A stretch of 41,128 nucleotides of DNA from an uncultured Candidatus Saccharibacteria bacterium (GCA_948868795.1 CAQRDK010000009.1:1-41128), one strand, 5' to 3'; positions 16,889-24,381 are shown, numbered from the stretch's first letter. Translations and numbers: made by a program. Notes: a model not told the origin generated them from the letters alone.

Positions 16889-17824
16889 ATGTCCGCCAAA
16901 GCCGCCGCTCCTCGCATCGCACTCGCCTGCGACTGGCTCACCACCCCCGGCGGCGCCGAGAAAGTCCTCCTCGAGCTTCATCACATGTATCCCGACGCTC
17001 CCATCTACACCTCTCAATACAAGAAAAAGGGAATTAACTGGTTTGACGACGCAGACGTCCGCGCCGGCTGGCTCCAGATTTTTCCCGCCGCCCTCCGCAA
17101 ATTCCTCGGCCCTCTCCGCCAGCTCTATTTCTCCCGCCTCGACCTCACCGATTACGACCTCGTCATCTCCGTTACCGGCGCCGAAGCCAAAAGCCTCCGC
17201 GCGAAAACTCACCTCTGTTATTGCCATGTCCCGACCCAATATTACTGGCAAATGTATGACAAATACGTCGAGAACCCCGGCTTTGGCCCTCTGAATCCGC
17301 TCGTCCGCCTCGCCTTCAAGCTTCTCGTGAAGCCTCTCCGCAAGGCCGACTACGCCGCCGCTCAGAAACCCACCCAATTCATCACTATCTCGACCTATGC
17401 CGCCGCCCAGATCAAAAAATACTATCATCGCGACTCCGTCATCATCGCCCCTCCCGTCGAAATCTCTAAATTCTCCCCGAATTCCACAGTCTTTTCCACT
17501 AAAAACAGGGAATTATCCACCGCAACCTCGACTTTTTCCACCGAAAATCCACAGTCTGACGCCGATATTTCCACAAAATCCCCAGACTTCTCCACAAGAA
17601 ATCCACAAGAAATCCACAGCAAAACCACAACTTTTCCACAACTTTTCCACAGTTACGGCCACAGCCGCAACTGTAGACCTCGCCCAAGGCACACAAAAGG
17701 CACACACCAGGCACACACCAGGCGCACAACCGACATACGATCATCAGCCAGAAATCCCAAGCGACCCCTATTTTGTCATCTCTTGTCGCCAGGTCACCTG
17801 GAAGCGCGTCGACCTCGTCATTGA
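16889..17824 (+). CDS. Family 4 glycosyltransferase, N-terminal half (frameshifted gene)
   Basis: This frame encodes the GT4 acceptor domain: 'IALACDWLTTPGGAEKVLLELHHMYPDAPIYTSQY' near the start and 'THLCYCHVPTQYYWQMYDKY' in the middle, up to 'SVIIAPPVEISKFSPN' (~residue 195). From there it reads through a TCCACA-rich repeat tract and ends out of frame at 17824 with Arg/His-rich nonsense. The donor-binding domain continues in the frame one base ahead (next entry). The gene is either broken, mis-assembled or phase-variable. The shift equals loss of one 11-bp repeat unit (two such tandem repeats lie at 17591-17651). It starts 2 bp after the sugar-phosphate transferase gene. Confidence 0.75.
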   Translation: MSAKAAAPRIALACDWLTTPGGAEKVLLELHHMYPDAPIYTSQYKKKGINWFDDADVRAGWLQIFPAALRKFLGPLRQLYFSRLDLTDYDLVISVTGAEAKSLRAKTHLCYCHVPTQYYWQMYDKYVENPGFGPLNPLVRLAFKLLVKPLRKADYAAAQKPTQFITISTYAAAQIKKYYHRDSVIIAPPVEISKFSPNSTVFSTKNRELSTATSTFSTENPQSDADISTKSPDFSTRNPQEIHSKTTTFPQLFHSYGHSRNCRPRPRHTKGTHQAHTRRTTDIRSSARNPKRPLFCHLLSPGHLEARRPRH

Positions 17825-18371
17825 GGCCTGCCTCGAGACTGAGAGCCGCCTCTTGGTCATCGGTGACGGTCCTGAGCATAAGACCCTCGTGAAACTGGCC
17901 AAAAATTCGCCCCTCATCACCTTTATACCCTGGCTCGAAACCTCCGAACTTGCCGCATACCTCCAAAACGCCCAGGCCTATCTCTTCCCGAGCCTCGAAC
18001 CCTTCGGCATCGCCGCCGTCGAAGCCTTAGCCGCCGGCTGCCCGGTCATCGCCTACGCCGAAGGTGGCAGCCGCGACTTCGTTCATACCGACGGACCAGG
18101 GAGGAACGGCCTCCTCTTCTCCGAACAAACCCCAGAATCCCTTGCAAGCGCCCTTAAAACCTTCAACCCCGCCGACTTTGACCGCGAAACTATCCAAAAC
18201 TCCGCAAAAAGCTTCTCCCCCGACGTCTTCCGCCAAAAAATCGCCGCCCTCGTCACCAAAACCGCTAAAACAACCAAAACAGCCGCAGCAACCCCAGCAG
18301 CCAAAACAACCCCAATCGAAAAACCCGCTAAAACCCCCTCCGAAACCAAAACAACCGGAGAACCGCAATGA
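17397..18371 (+). CDS. Family 4 glycosyltransferase, C-terminal half (frameshifted gene)
   Basis: Genuine coding in this frame probably starts only within 17500-17750; the first possible ATG (17397) overlaps the upstream frame. From ~17755 it encodes the GT4 donor domain: 'DPYFVISCRQVTWKRVDLVIEA', 'RLLVIGDGPE', 'YLFPSLEPFGIAAVEALAAGCPVIAY', with the E-x7-E pair binding the nucleotide sugar. The last ~45 residues are Lys/Thr/Pro/Ala-rich low complexity. It overlaps the next gene by ATGA. No ribosome site is seen for independent expression, so function needs frame restoration by repeat change, ribosomal shifting or sequence correction. Confidence 0.7.
   Translation: MPPPRSKNTIIATPSSSPLPSKSLNSPRIPQSFPLKTGNYPPQPRLFPPKIHSLTPIFPQNPQTSPQEIHKKSTAKPQLFHNFSTVTATAATVDLAQGTQKAHTRHTPGAQPTYDHQPEIPSDPYFVISCRQVTWKRVDLVIEACLETESRLLVIGDGPEHKTLVKLAKNSPLITFIPWLETSELAAYLQNAQAYLFPSLEPFGIAAVEALAAGCPVIAYAEGGSRDFVHTDGPGRNGLLFSEQTPESLASALKTFNPADFDRETIQNSAKSFSPDVFRQKIAALVTKTAKTTKTAAATPAAKTTPIEKPAKTPSETKTTGEPQ
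17480..17660 (+). repeat. TCCACA-rich tract with two 11-bp tandem repeats inside the GT4 gene
   Basis: About eleven TCCAC units lie in ~170 bp. TCCACAAGAAA is tandemly repeated 2.5 times (17591-17618) and CCACAACTTTT 2.5 times (17625-17651). TTTTCCACA also fits the DnaA-box consensus TTWTNCACA. The tract is placed at the hinge between the two GT4 lobes and coincides with the frame change. Confidence 0.8.
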
Positions 18372-20428
18372 GCCCTCTGAAAAAACTCCTCCGCCGCTCC
18401 CTCTGGGGCCTCCTCTACCTCCTGCCCGCCATCCTCTTTTTCTCCTACTACCCCGTCATCTCCCTCGGCGCCAGCTCCTCCATGAACCTCGAGCTCTCCC
18501 TCCCCCTCATCTGGCTCGCCCTCTTCGACCTCGTCGCCTTCGCGAACCTTTTCACTCTCGCTCCTCGTCAGCCCATCCCAGAAAAACGCCCGCCTCGCCA
18601 CTCCGTCTCGAAAAATAGCCCCGCCCGAGCTGCTGTCTCTAAAGCCAAAGTCCTCAAAAACCTCCCCGGCATCTCCGATCGCCGCATCTTCCTCTTCTCG
18701 CTTTTTCCGTTCTACCTCACCCTCTCCGTCTTCTGGTCGCGAAACCCCCTCCGCGGCCTCCTCACCGCCGGCATCGCCTGGCTCCTCTTCTTTGCCATTT
18801 TTGCCATCATCTATCTCCTCCCTCTCCTCCAAGAAGAAAACACCCCCTCTCCCCAAAATCCTCAAACTTCTACGAGCCTCTCAAAAGCTCAAAACTCCTC
18901 AAACCCCCAGCTTACTCTCCAACCCCCCAAGAATCTCAAATCCCACCTCCTTGCCTCGCTTTTCCTCTCCACCGCCGCCGTCTGCGTCTTCTGCTTCATC
19001 CAAAGCATTCTCGACACCTGCGGCTTCCCCCGCAGCGAAACCCTCCTCTGCGCCGGCTGCACCTACCGCTCCTTTGGCTTTCCGCACCCCTCCGGCTTTG
19101 CCATCGAACCCCAATTCATGGGCAACCTCCTCCTCGCCCCGACTCTGACCGCCCTCTACCTCCTCGTCTTCCGTCCAAGACTCGTCAGGGCGAAAGATGG
19201 CTTCGCGAAAGGATCCGGAGCTACGGCGAGGACGAGCGCGACAGCCCTGCAACGGCAGGCGCTGGCGACGCGCCTTGAGCGAAGGCAAACTTTCGCCCTC
19301 ACCCTCTTCGCCCTCCTCTTCTCGACCACCCTCTTCTTCACCTTCTCCCGCGGCGCCATCTACGCCTACGCCGTCGCCCTCCTCATCCTCTTCGTCTTCG
19401 CCCTCATCCGCCGTCAATTCCGCCCCTCTCTGATCATCATCCCAGCCGCCACCTTCCTCCTTTCTCTCGGCCTCCAGGGAACTTTCGCCCACTTCGGCCC
19501 CACCTCCGAGACTTTCACCTCCGCCGTCACGAAATCCATCCACCAACTCTCCCTCGGCATCATCGACCTCCGCTCCCTCGCCAAAACCCCCGAAGACGTG
19601 AAAACCCCAGAAAACGCCAAAACTCCCGAAGACGCCAACTCCTCCGAAACCTCTCCCGCCGACCAGCCTCCAGAAACCGTCATCACCGACCTCGACGACA
19701 TCCTGGATGACCTTGATAATCACCTCAAGCCCGACTCTGAACTGTCCAACTTGACGCACGACATCGAGCAGGAAACTACTTATTTCGAAGGCTACGTCGC
19801 CGAATCCACCAACATCCGCCTCGGCCTCAACGAAATCGCCCTCGCCACCGTCCTCCAGGACCCGCAAACCCTCATCTTTGGCGCCGGACTTGGCGGCGCC
19901 GGCGTCGCTATGTTCGAAGCTTTCCCTGAAAAAGTCGGCTCCCCGAAAGAAATCGTCCAGAACGAAACCTTCTCCCTCCTCCTCGAAACCGGCCTCGTCG
20001 GCCTCTTCCTCGCCCATTTCATTATCGTCCTCGCCTTTCTAGCCCCGCTCCTCCCCCAGAAGTTCATCGACGGCCGCGCCGCTAGTTCAATAAATCCCCT
20101 AAAACCCTCCGAGCTCCAGGGCAAGAACTTCTTCCAGCGCGAAATCTACCGTCTAAAAACCAGCGATTTCTGGTCGCACCCCGCCCTCCCGCTCCTCGCC
20201 GCCCTGATCGTCGCCTATCTTGTCACCCTCCAATTCTTCTCCGGCCTCCCCAACGCCCTCCAGATTTACCTCATGCCGCCCTTCCTCTTCTTCGTCTTTC
20301 AGAAACCTCCCTCTTCCCAAATCACCCAAAAATCCGCCTCAGAACCCAACCCCTCCGCCTCTGTTGGGCCGTCGAAATCCTCGAAAATCCCAGAAAACTC
20401 TTGTATTTCCTGCGAAACTGCGCTATAA
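18368..20428 (+). CDS. O-antigen ligase/polymerase-like membrane protein
   Basis: 686 residues with about ten to twelve hydrophobic helices and a large polar loop, the layout of the WaaL/Wzy superfamily (O-antigen ligase, PF04932). 'TLFFTFSRGAIYAYAVALLI' resembles the conserved SR-G motif, and the acidic loop (~410-500) precedes the 'IFGAGLGGAG' region typical of the large periplasmic loop. It would transfer or polymerise lipid-linked glycans outside the membrane. Start ATGA overlaps the GT4 stop. Residues ~274-311 (19187-19299) come from an inserted 113-bp palindromic element also found before dnaK, without breaking the frame. The TAA stop lies inside the -10 box of the following tRNA promoter. 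Confidence 0.8.
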   Translation: MSPLKKLLRRSLWGLLYLLPAILFFSYYPVISLGASSSMNLELSLPLIWLALFDLVAFANLFTLAPRQPIPEKRPPRHSVSKNSPARAAVSKAKVLKNLPGISDRRIFLFSLFPFYLTLSVFWSRNPLRGLLTAGIAWLLFFAIFAIIYLLPLLQEENTPSPQNPQTSTSLSKAQNSSNPQLTLQPPKNLKSHLLASLFLSTAAVCVFCFIQSILDTCGFPRSETLLCAGCTYRSFGFPHPSGFAIEPQFMGNLLLAPTLTALYLLVFRPRLVRAKDGFAKGSGATARTSATALQRQALATRLERRQTFALTLFALLFSTTLFFTFSRGAIYAYAVALLILFVFALIRRQFRPSLIIIPAATFLLSLGLQGTFAHFGPTSETFTSAVTKSIHQLSLGIIDLRSLAKTPEDVKTPENAKTPEDANSSETSPADQPPETVITDLDDILDDLDNHLKPDSELSNLTHDIEQETTYFEGYVAESTNIRLGLNEIALATVLQDPQTLIFGAGLGGAGVAMFEAFPEKVGSPKEIVQNETFSLLLETGLVGLFLAHFIIVLAFLAPLLPQKFIDGRAASSINPLKPSELQGKNFFQREIYRLKTSDFWSHPALPLLAALIVAYLVTLQFFSGLPNALQIYLMPPFLFFVFQKPPSSQITQKSASEPNPSASVGPSKSSKIPENSCISCETAL
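19187..19299. repeat. Palindromic element, copy 1 (inside ligase-like gene)
   Basis: Outer arms AGGGCGAAAG / CTTTCGCCCT and inner arms GGCTTCGC / GCGAAGGC (7 of 8 pair) enclose a 65-bp core that is about 88% identical to the core at 25432-25496. The core carries its own smaller hairpin around CCCTGC...GGCAGG. The reading frame of the host gene stays open through it. Confidence 0.8.
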
Positions 20429-20429
20429 T
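20401..20429 (+). promoter_or_regulatory. Promoter of initiator tRNA
   Basis: TTGTAT (20401-20406), 17 bp, TATAAT (20424-20429); the tRNA begins 10 nt later. The -10 box contains the TAA stop of the upstream gene. Confidence 0.8.
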
Positions 20430-20439
20430 AACCACATAT

Positions 20440-20516
20440 CGCGGGGTAGAGCAGCCTGGTAGCTCGTTTGGCTCATAACCAAAAGGTCGTTGGTTCAAAT
20501 CCAACCCCCGCAACCA
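20440..20516 (+). tRNA. Initiator tRNA-fMet (CAU)
   Basis: 77-nt cloverleaf with encoded CCA. Acceptor stem CGCGGGG / CCCCGCA with a C1 x A72 mismatch, the mark of bacterial initiators; A11-U24 pair in the D stem; anticodon CAU at 20474-20476; T arm GTTGG-TTCAAAT-CCAAC. The anticodon stem is UUUGG/CCAAA, so only two of the three usual G-C pairs next to the loop are present (29:41 is U-A). C1xA72 and the A11-U24 pair leave little doubt that it is the initiator rather than elongator Met tRNA. Confidence 0.95.
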
Positions 20517-20612
20517 AGCTTGGCGTCAGAATCGCCCCCCCGATCTGGCGCCATTTTGGTAATCCAGCCATCAACCCAGGCTGGAACCATTGGTGAACAC
20601 CACCAATCTTTT
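20517..20612 (+). ncRNA. Candidate structured small RNA downstream of tRNA-fMet
   Basis: No gene is seen, but three stem-loops stand in a row in the tRNA transcript: SL1 20522-20534/20541-20552 (12 bp with one bulged A, loop of six C), SL2 CCAGCC/GGCTGG (20564-20569/20579-20584), SL3 ATTGGTG/CACCAAT (20589-20595/20601-20607), then a strong terminator. The C-rich loops could pair with G-rich Shine-Dalgarno sites. It may be a processed tRNA trailer or an independent sRNA. Confidence 0.45.
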
Positions 20613-20645
20613 AAATACTTCCTGTCCCCCCAGGAAGTATTTTTT
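20613..20645 (+). terminator. Rho-independent terminator after tRNA-fMet unit
   Basis: Perfect arms AAATACTTCCTG and CAGGAAGTATTT around TCCCCC, ending in a T-run (20640-20645). Confidence 0.9.
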
Positions 20646-20929
20646 GTCGCCAAACCCTTGCCGCCAACCTCAGATAGCCCACTCCCAACATCCAAAGCCC
20701 CATACTCGCCGAACCTTAATTGATACCACAGCCCCGAACACTTTTCCCACACCCCGTGGAAAACTCCCCTCTCTCCACAACCTCGAAATCATCTCACATC
20801 AACATTGACACCCACCGCATATCATGGCACATGCGCACTTGACAACCCGCCATTTCTAACCCAGCCAAAGCCTTGACAAATAGCACAAAATATCTAACGA
20901 CAAAACCAGCCCTTAAGCCATAACCACTA
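20646..20929 (+). repeat. Gene-free stretch with spaced TTGACA boxes
   Basis: No gene is seen. TTGACA occurs at 20805, 20839 and 20873, exactly 34 bp apart, and again as the working -35 box at 20930. The first three lack a fitting -10 box. A degenerate copy of the CTGTGGAAAACTC motif lies at 20755-20766. Confidence 0.4.
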
Positions 20930-20958
20930 TTGACATAATTAGCCATCTGTGATACAAT
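20930..20958 (+). promoter_or_regulatory. Promoter and structured leader of membrane protein gene
   Basis: TTGACA (20930-20935), 17 bp, TACAAT (20953-20958). The ~115-nt leader starts with a hairpin GGTCT-ACTCGTG-AGACC (20967-20983) and ends with an AAGGAGG site before ATG 21082. Confidence 0.8.
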
Positions 20959-21081
20959 GAACTTAGGGTCTACTCGTGAGACCTCGTTTGGCAATCGTTC
21001 AGTTCAACAGTTTTTACTAGCCCGCCCCAAAAAAACCGCCCCAAAAACCAAACCAGTACATTCACAAGGAGGAAACTATCC

Positions 21082-22044
21082 ATGTCATTCCCAACCACAG
21101 AACGTCCCGCCGAGATAAAACAGCGAACCAGCAACCTCAAGCAGCGTCTTGCCCAATTCTTTAAGCATTTCCGCCGCGAGCCGCCGCTGGATCCCGTGCC
21201 CGACATCACCGCCCATCAGTCTTGGCCGCTAACCTTGCGCGTCTTGGCGTCGATGAGCGCTACCCGGAAGCTCAAGACCGTTTTCGCGGGCATAGGAATA
21301 GTCGGTTTTGTCGCAGCGGCCTTCGCTATGATGTTCTGTTCCGGCTCCGGCCTTCTTGATCATCCTGGCGACGATCTCTATCGTGGCGCTCTGAACGTCA
21401 CCGAGTTCACGCTTGGCGACCAGCTCAGCCAGACCGACGACCCGCCCAACACGGTCCATAGTTGGAGTTTCTGGCAGCAAGACCTCCCGGACGCTACTAT
21501 TGTCGACTTCATCTACACCGACAAATGGATCGCCGGGAATCCGGAAACCCTGACCGACCCTTCCGCCCTTACTCCGCTCAACCCCGAGTATGACGGCGAC
21601 ATTTTCCGCTTCACCTACACCGCATCGGTCGATGAGCTGCGATTTATGTTCCCGGACATCCCGAACATTACGCGACAGTATCTCATCACTTGGCGCACCA
21701 TTGCGCTTCCTGGCCTGGGCCATCTCAGCATCCGCATCAACCCCGAGGTTGCTAAGGAGCTCATCGCTTATGCCGAACAGCGTCAATCCGACACGGTCAC
21801 TTTCCGTGCAATCGGCTCTCCTGATCCCGCTTTCAGCAACCCTATTATCCGCGCGATGCGTCACTACTGCTCCCTTTTCGAGGGAACACCGCTCGAGAAT
21901 ATTGTCATGCCAACCTTTTTGGTCGGCGTCATCGTGGCATTTCTTCTTTTCCGATTCTGGAAGAGAACGGTTTACAATCAGGCTCATCTTGCATATATTG
22001 ATGCTATGATGAACGCCGAAAACGACACGTTCGGTCATTGGTAA
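21082..22044 (+). CDS. Two-helix membrane protein with extracytoplasmic domain, unknown
   Basis: 320 residues, no family recognised. A basic, Gln/Arg-rich cytoplasmic N-terminus (~1-68) precedes a first membrane helix (~70-92). A ~180-residue domain rich in Asp, Pro and Thr follows, presumably outside the cell, then a second helix near 275-295 and a short basic-to-acidic cytoplasmic tail. There are few cysteines and no signal cleavage site. A strong AAGGAGG ribosome site 9 nt before the ATG is unusual for this window, where many genes are leaderless. It is a single-gene unit with its own promoter and a terminator at 22087. The large outer domain suggests sensing or envelope contact, but this is open. 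Confidence 0.75.
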   Translation: MSFPTTERPAEIKQRTSNLKQRLAQFFKHFRREPPLDPVPDITAHQSWPLTLRVLASMSATRKLKTVFAGIGIVGFVAAAFAMMFCSGSGLLDHPGDDLYRGALNVTEFTLGDQLSQTDDPPNTVHSWSFWQQDLPDATIVDFIYTDKWIAGNPETLTDPSALTPLNPEYDGDIFRFTYTASVDELRFMFPDIPNITRQYLITWRTIALPGLGHLSIRINPEVAKELIAYAEQRQSDTVTFRAIGSPDPAFSNPIIRAMRHYCSLFEGTPLENIVMPTFLVGVIVAFLLFRFWKRTVYNQAHLAYIDAMMNAENDTFGHW

Positions 22045-22086
22045 AACGCACCGTCGCATCGGTCGCCCCGCTCAATCTTCCTCCAA

Positions 22087-22118
22087 AAATCCCGCCCTCA
22101 CTTCGAGGACGGGATTTT
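22087..22118. terminator. Bidirectional terminator between converging genes
   Basis: AAATCCCG-C-CCTC loop GAGG-A-CGGGATTT, with A-run left and T-run right. It serves the unknown membrane gene (+) and nusA (-). Confidence 0.8.
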
Positions 22119-22158
22119 ACTTTCTCCGGACGAATCCTATCACCGATTAAGCGGGGAA

Positions 22159-23451
22159 CTACTCTTCGGCCGTGCTAGTCTTTTCTTCGCCGTCGATTTC
22201 GACGACCTTATCCAACGCCTCCTCAGCAGCCGCAACCTCGCCAGTCTTCTCGTCAGCTTTCTCAACCGCTTCCGGAACCTTTTCCGCAACATCGGAGCTA
22301 GCCTCAGCAGCTTCCTCGACGGAAGCCTCAGCCGAGCCTTCGTCCGACGCCGCCGATAGCGCATTGAGCAGGGAATCTTCCGCGTTCTTGCGCTTCTTCT
22401 TTTCCGGCGCCTTCGCGAGCTCAATATCCAGCTCATATCCGGTCAACTTCGACGCCAACCGCACGTTCTGTCCTTGGCGACCAATCGCAATCGACTGCTG
22501 GTCCTCGGTGACATAGACCTTTGCCCGCTTGCCCTCGATTTCTACCTTCACGACCTCTGCTGGCGAAAGAGCCTCGCGAATATACTCCGAAGGATTGTCG
22601 CTCCAGTTAATAATATCAATTTTCTCGCGTTCGCCAATTTCGTTCATAATCGCCTGTACACGCACACCGCGCCCGCCGACAAACGTCCCGACCGGATCCA
22701 CCCCTGGCACTGTCGACATGACGGCGATCTTCGTCCGGCGCCCAGCCTCACGCGCAATCCCGCGAATCTCGACCGAGCCGTTCTCCAACTCCGGCACTTC
22801 CTGGCGGAACAAATACTCAATAAACTCCGCATTCCCGCGCGACAGAATCAGCTGCGCCTTCGCGTCGTCATGCTCCACGCCCTTGATATAGACCTTCAGG
22901 CGCTCGCCAACCGTATAATATTCGCCGTCGATTTGCTCGCTCCGCGGCATAATCCCGTTCGCGCGCCCCATATCGATCCGCACCACCCGCGGCTCAACCC
23001 GCGCGACCACTCCTGTCACGACCGTTCCGATTTTGTCCTCAAACTCCGACAAAACCGCATCGCGCTCTGCTTCGCGCAACCTCTGGATCACAACTTGTTT
23101 CGCCGCCATCGACGCCACCCGCCCGAAGCTCGTCACTTCGGTCGCTTCTTCGACTTGGTCGCCAATTTTCGCTTCCGGATTCAGCTTCAAAGCCTCCTCA
23201 AGCGGCATTTCCGTCGCCGGATTATAAGCCAAACCGTCTTCGATCACCTCACGGCTCACGAAAACCTTAGCCTTTCCGGTGTTCACGTCGAGCAGCGCCC
23301 TGACGTTCATATCTTTATCGCCATTATCTCGGCGCCACGCCGCCGCAATCGCCATCTGTACCACATCGAGCACGACGTCCTCCGGCAACCCTTTCTCTTC
23401 CGCAATCACCCCCACCATCGCGGTCAACTGTTTGAGATCCAAACCTTCCAT
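22159..23451 (-). CDS. nusA: Transcription termination/antitermination factor NusA
   Basis: 430 residues. Order: N-terminal RNA-polymerase-binding domain (~1-125, including 'GRVASMAAKQVVIQRLREAER'), S1 domain (~130-200, 'GTVVTGVVARVEPRVVRIDMGRANGIMPRSEQ'), then two KH domains (~225-350; 'EAGRRTKIAVMST', 'GACVGG'-equivalent 'GTFVGGRGVRVQAI', and 'SIAIGRQGQNVRLASKLTG'). It binds RNA polymerase and nascent RNA, modulating pausing and termination. The last ~75 residues are an Ala/Glu/Ser-rich acidic tail in place of the repeats of E. coli NusA. It stands apart from the usual rimP-nusA-infB operon. GAAAGGAG precedes the ATG, and a terminator-like hairpin lies in its leader. Confidence 0.97.
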   Translation of the reverse strand: MEGLDLKQLTAMVGVIAEEKGLPEDVVLDVVQMAIAAAWRRDNGDKDMNVRALLDVNTGKAKVFVSREVIEDGLAYNPATEMPLEEALKLNPEAKIGDQVEEATEVTSFGRVASMAAKQVVIQRLREAERDAVLSEFEDKIGTVVTGVVARVEPRVVRIDMGRANGIMPRSEQIDGEYYTVGERLKVYIKGVEHDDAKAQLILSRGNAEFIEYLFRQEVPELENGSVEIRGIAREAGRRTKIAVMSTVPGVDPVGTFVGGRGVRVQAIMNEIGEREKIDIINWSDNPSEYIREALSPAEVVKVEIEGKRAKVYVTEDQQSIAIGRQGQNVRLASKLTGYELDIELAKAPEKKKRKNAEDSLLNALSAASDEGSAEASVEEAAEASSDVAEKVPEAVEKADEKTGEVAAAEEALDKVVEIDGEEKTSTAEE

Positions 23452-23463
23452 TTTTCTCCTTTC

Positions 23464-23495
23464 AAATAAAAAGCCCGCCCCTCTTCGGGTCGGTC
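23464..23495 (-). terminator. Attenuator-like hairpin in the nusA leader
   Basis: On the minus strand GACCGACCC / GGGGCGGGC (two A-G mismatches) around GAAGA is followed by CTTTTTATTT. It lies between the nusA promoter and its ribosome site, so it can end upstream transcripts and also attenuate nusA itself. Confidence 0.6.
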
Positions 23496-23512
23496 AATAT
23501 CTGTATACCTCT

Positions 23513-23540
23513 ATTATATCAAACCCTCCGCCCCCGTCAA
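23513..23540 (-). promoter_or_regulatory. Promoter of nusA
   Basis: TTGACG (23535-23540), 16 bp, TATAAT (23513-23518), reading on the minus strand. Transcription should start near 23506, giving a 54-nt leader that holds the attenuator-like hairpin. Confidence 0.7.
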
Positions 23541-23557
23541 CCCCTAATCTCCCAATT

Positions 23558-24283
23558 CTACTCCGCCACCTTCGTATTGCTATAAATCTTCTGCAGCCGC
23601 TCGTCCGGGAACTTCCTATCCAACAGCCGCTCAATCCGCGTATTCGCCGGATCGCCCAGCCGCCGCTCCGTCTGCCGCCAGACTGCCGCCACCGAAACCA
23701 CAATATCAAACATCAAAAACGCCGATATCCCCAGGCAGAACCACTCCAACTTCTTCGTCGCCACCTTCCGACACGCCTCATCAATCATCGGGCAAATCCA
23801 CCTCGCCACCATAAACACCAGCGCTCCCCACACAATCATATACGGCACCGTCGTCCTCCCGCCAATATCCAGCAGCCGGTCCGAATAATCCCATGACCTC
23901 GTCCCGAAAATCCACTCCTGCAGCACACTCAAAATATACTCCAGCGCCCCGCCAAACACCGCCCCGCCGACGAAACACGCCCACCCCTTCACCTTCGGCA
24001 GATAAAATACCAGATAAATCAACACTGCCCCAATCCCGTACACCGGACTAAACGGCCCGTAAACCAGCCCCCGCCGCGACTCCCACATCGGCGTCCCCGT
24101 CGCCCAAAACGATGTCACCAAGTGCATAATCTCCTCCCAATACGTCCCAAACACGCACCCCACCACGAACAGAATCACCGCCTGATAAAAAATCATCCGG
24201 CCCGAAACCTTCTTCGGCTCCTTCTCCGCAGCCACCTCCCGCGCAACTTTTCCTGGAATCTCTTTCTCGGCCAGTTTACTCAT
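23558..24283 (-). CDS. CmpB-like membrane protein (putative ABC-transporter type IV family)
   Basis: 241 residues. After a Lys/Glu-rich N-terminus (~1-28) come about five membrane helices. The segments 'FGTYWEEIMHL', 'RRGLVYGPFSPVYGIGAVL' and 'GALEYILSVLQEWIFGTRSWDYSD' match the PF06541 family, named putative ABC-transporter type IV / CmpB; no transport has been shown for most members. No ATPase neighbour is present. The basic and charged C-terminus (~205-241) is cytoplasmic. A TATAAT at 24293-24298 (minus) lies 9 nt before the ATG, giving a very short leader. It is upstream of nusA but separated by the nusA promoter and a terminator. Confidence 0.8.
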   Translation of the reverse strand: MSKLAEKEIPGKVAREVAAEKEPKKVSGRMIFYQAVILFVVGCVFGTYWEEIMHLVTSFWATGTPMWESRRGLVYGPFSPVYGIGAVLIYLVFYLPKVKGWACFVGGAVFGGALEYILSVLQEWIFGTRSWDYSDRLLDIGGRTTVPYMIVWGALVFMVARWICPMIDEACRKVATKKLEWFCLGISAFLMFDIVVSVAAVWRQTERRLGDPANTRIERLLDRKFPDERLQKIYSNTKVAE

Positions 24284-24352
24284 CTTCCCTCAATTATACC
24301 ATATCCCGCATCCCGCCCCCGAAGTGCTCGCTCCGCATCGCCCCGCTGCCTC

Positions 24353-24381
24353 TTGACAAAAAGCATAACCTGTGCTACAAT
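24353..24381 (+). promoter_or_regulatory. Promoter of the Nudix gene
   Basis: TTGACA (24353-24358), 17 bp, extended -10 TGTGCTACAAT (TACAAT 24376-24381). The ~105-nt leader can fold: segments within 24389-24408 pair with 24456-24469 (AGCC/GGCT, TCT/AGA, CAGC/GCTG), leaving the AAAGGAGGA site free. Confidence 0.75.

Noticed and set aside
17480..17660. Cluster of DnaA-box-like TTTTCCACA sites as an origin of replication
   Set aside because: It lies within a coding gene, has no AT-rich unwinding region and no dnaA/dnaN nearby. Tandem repeat expansion explains the cluster better.
18083..20017. Long minus-strand open frames under the ligase-like gene
   Set aside because: They consist of Glu/Gly runs, the reverse reading of C-rich codons; the plus strand encodes consistent membrane helices.
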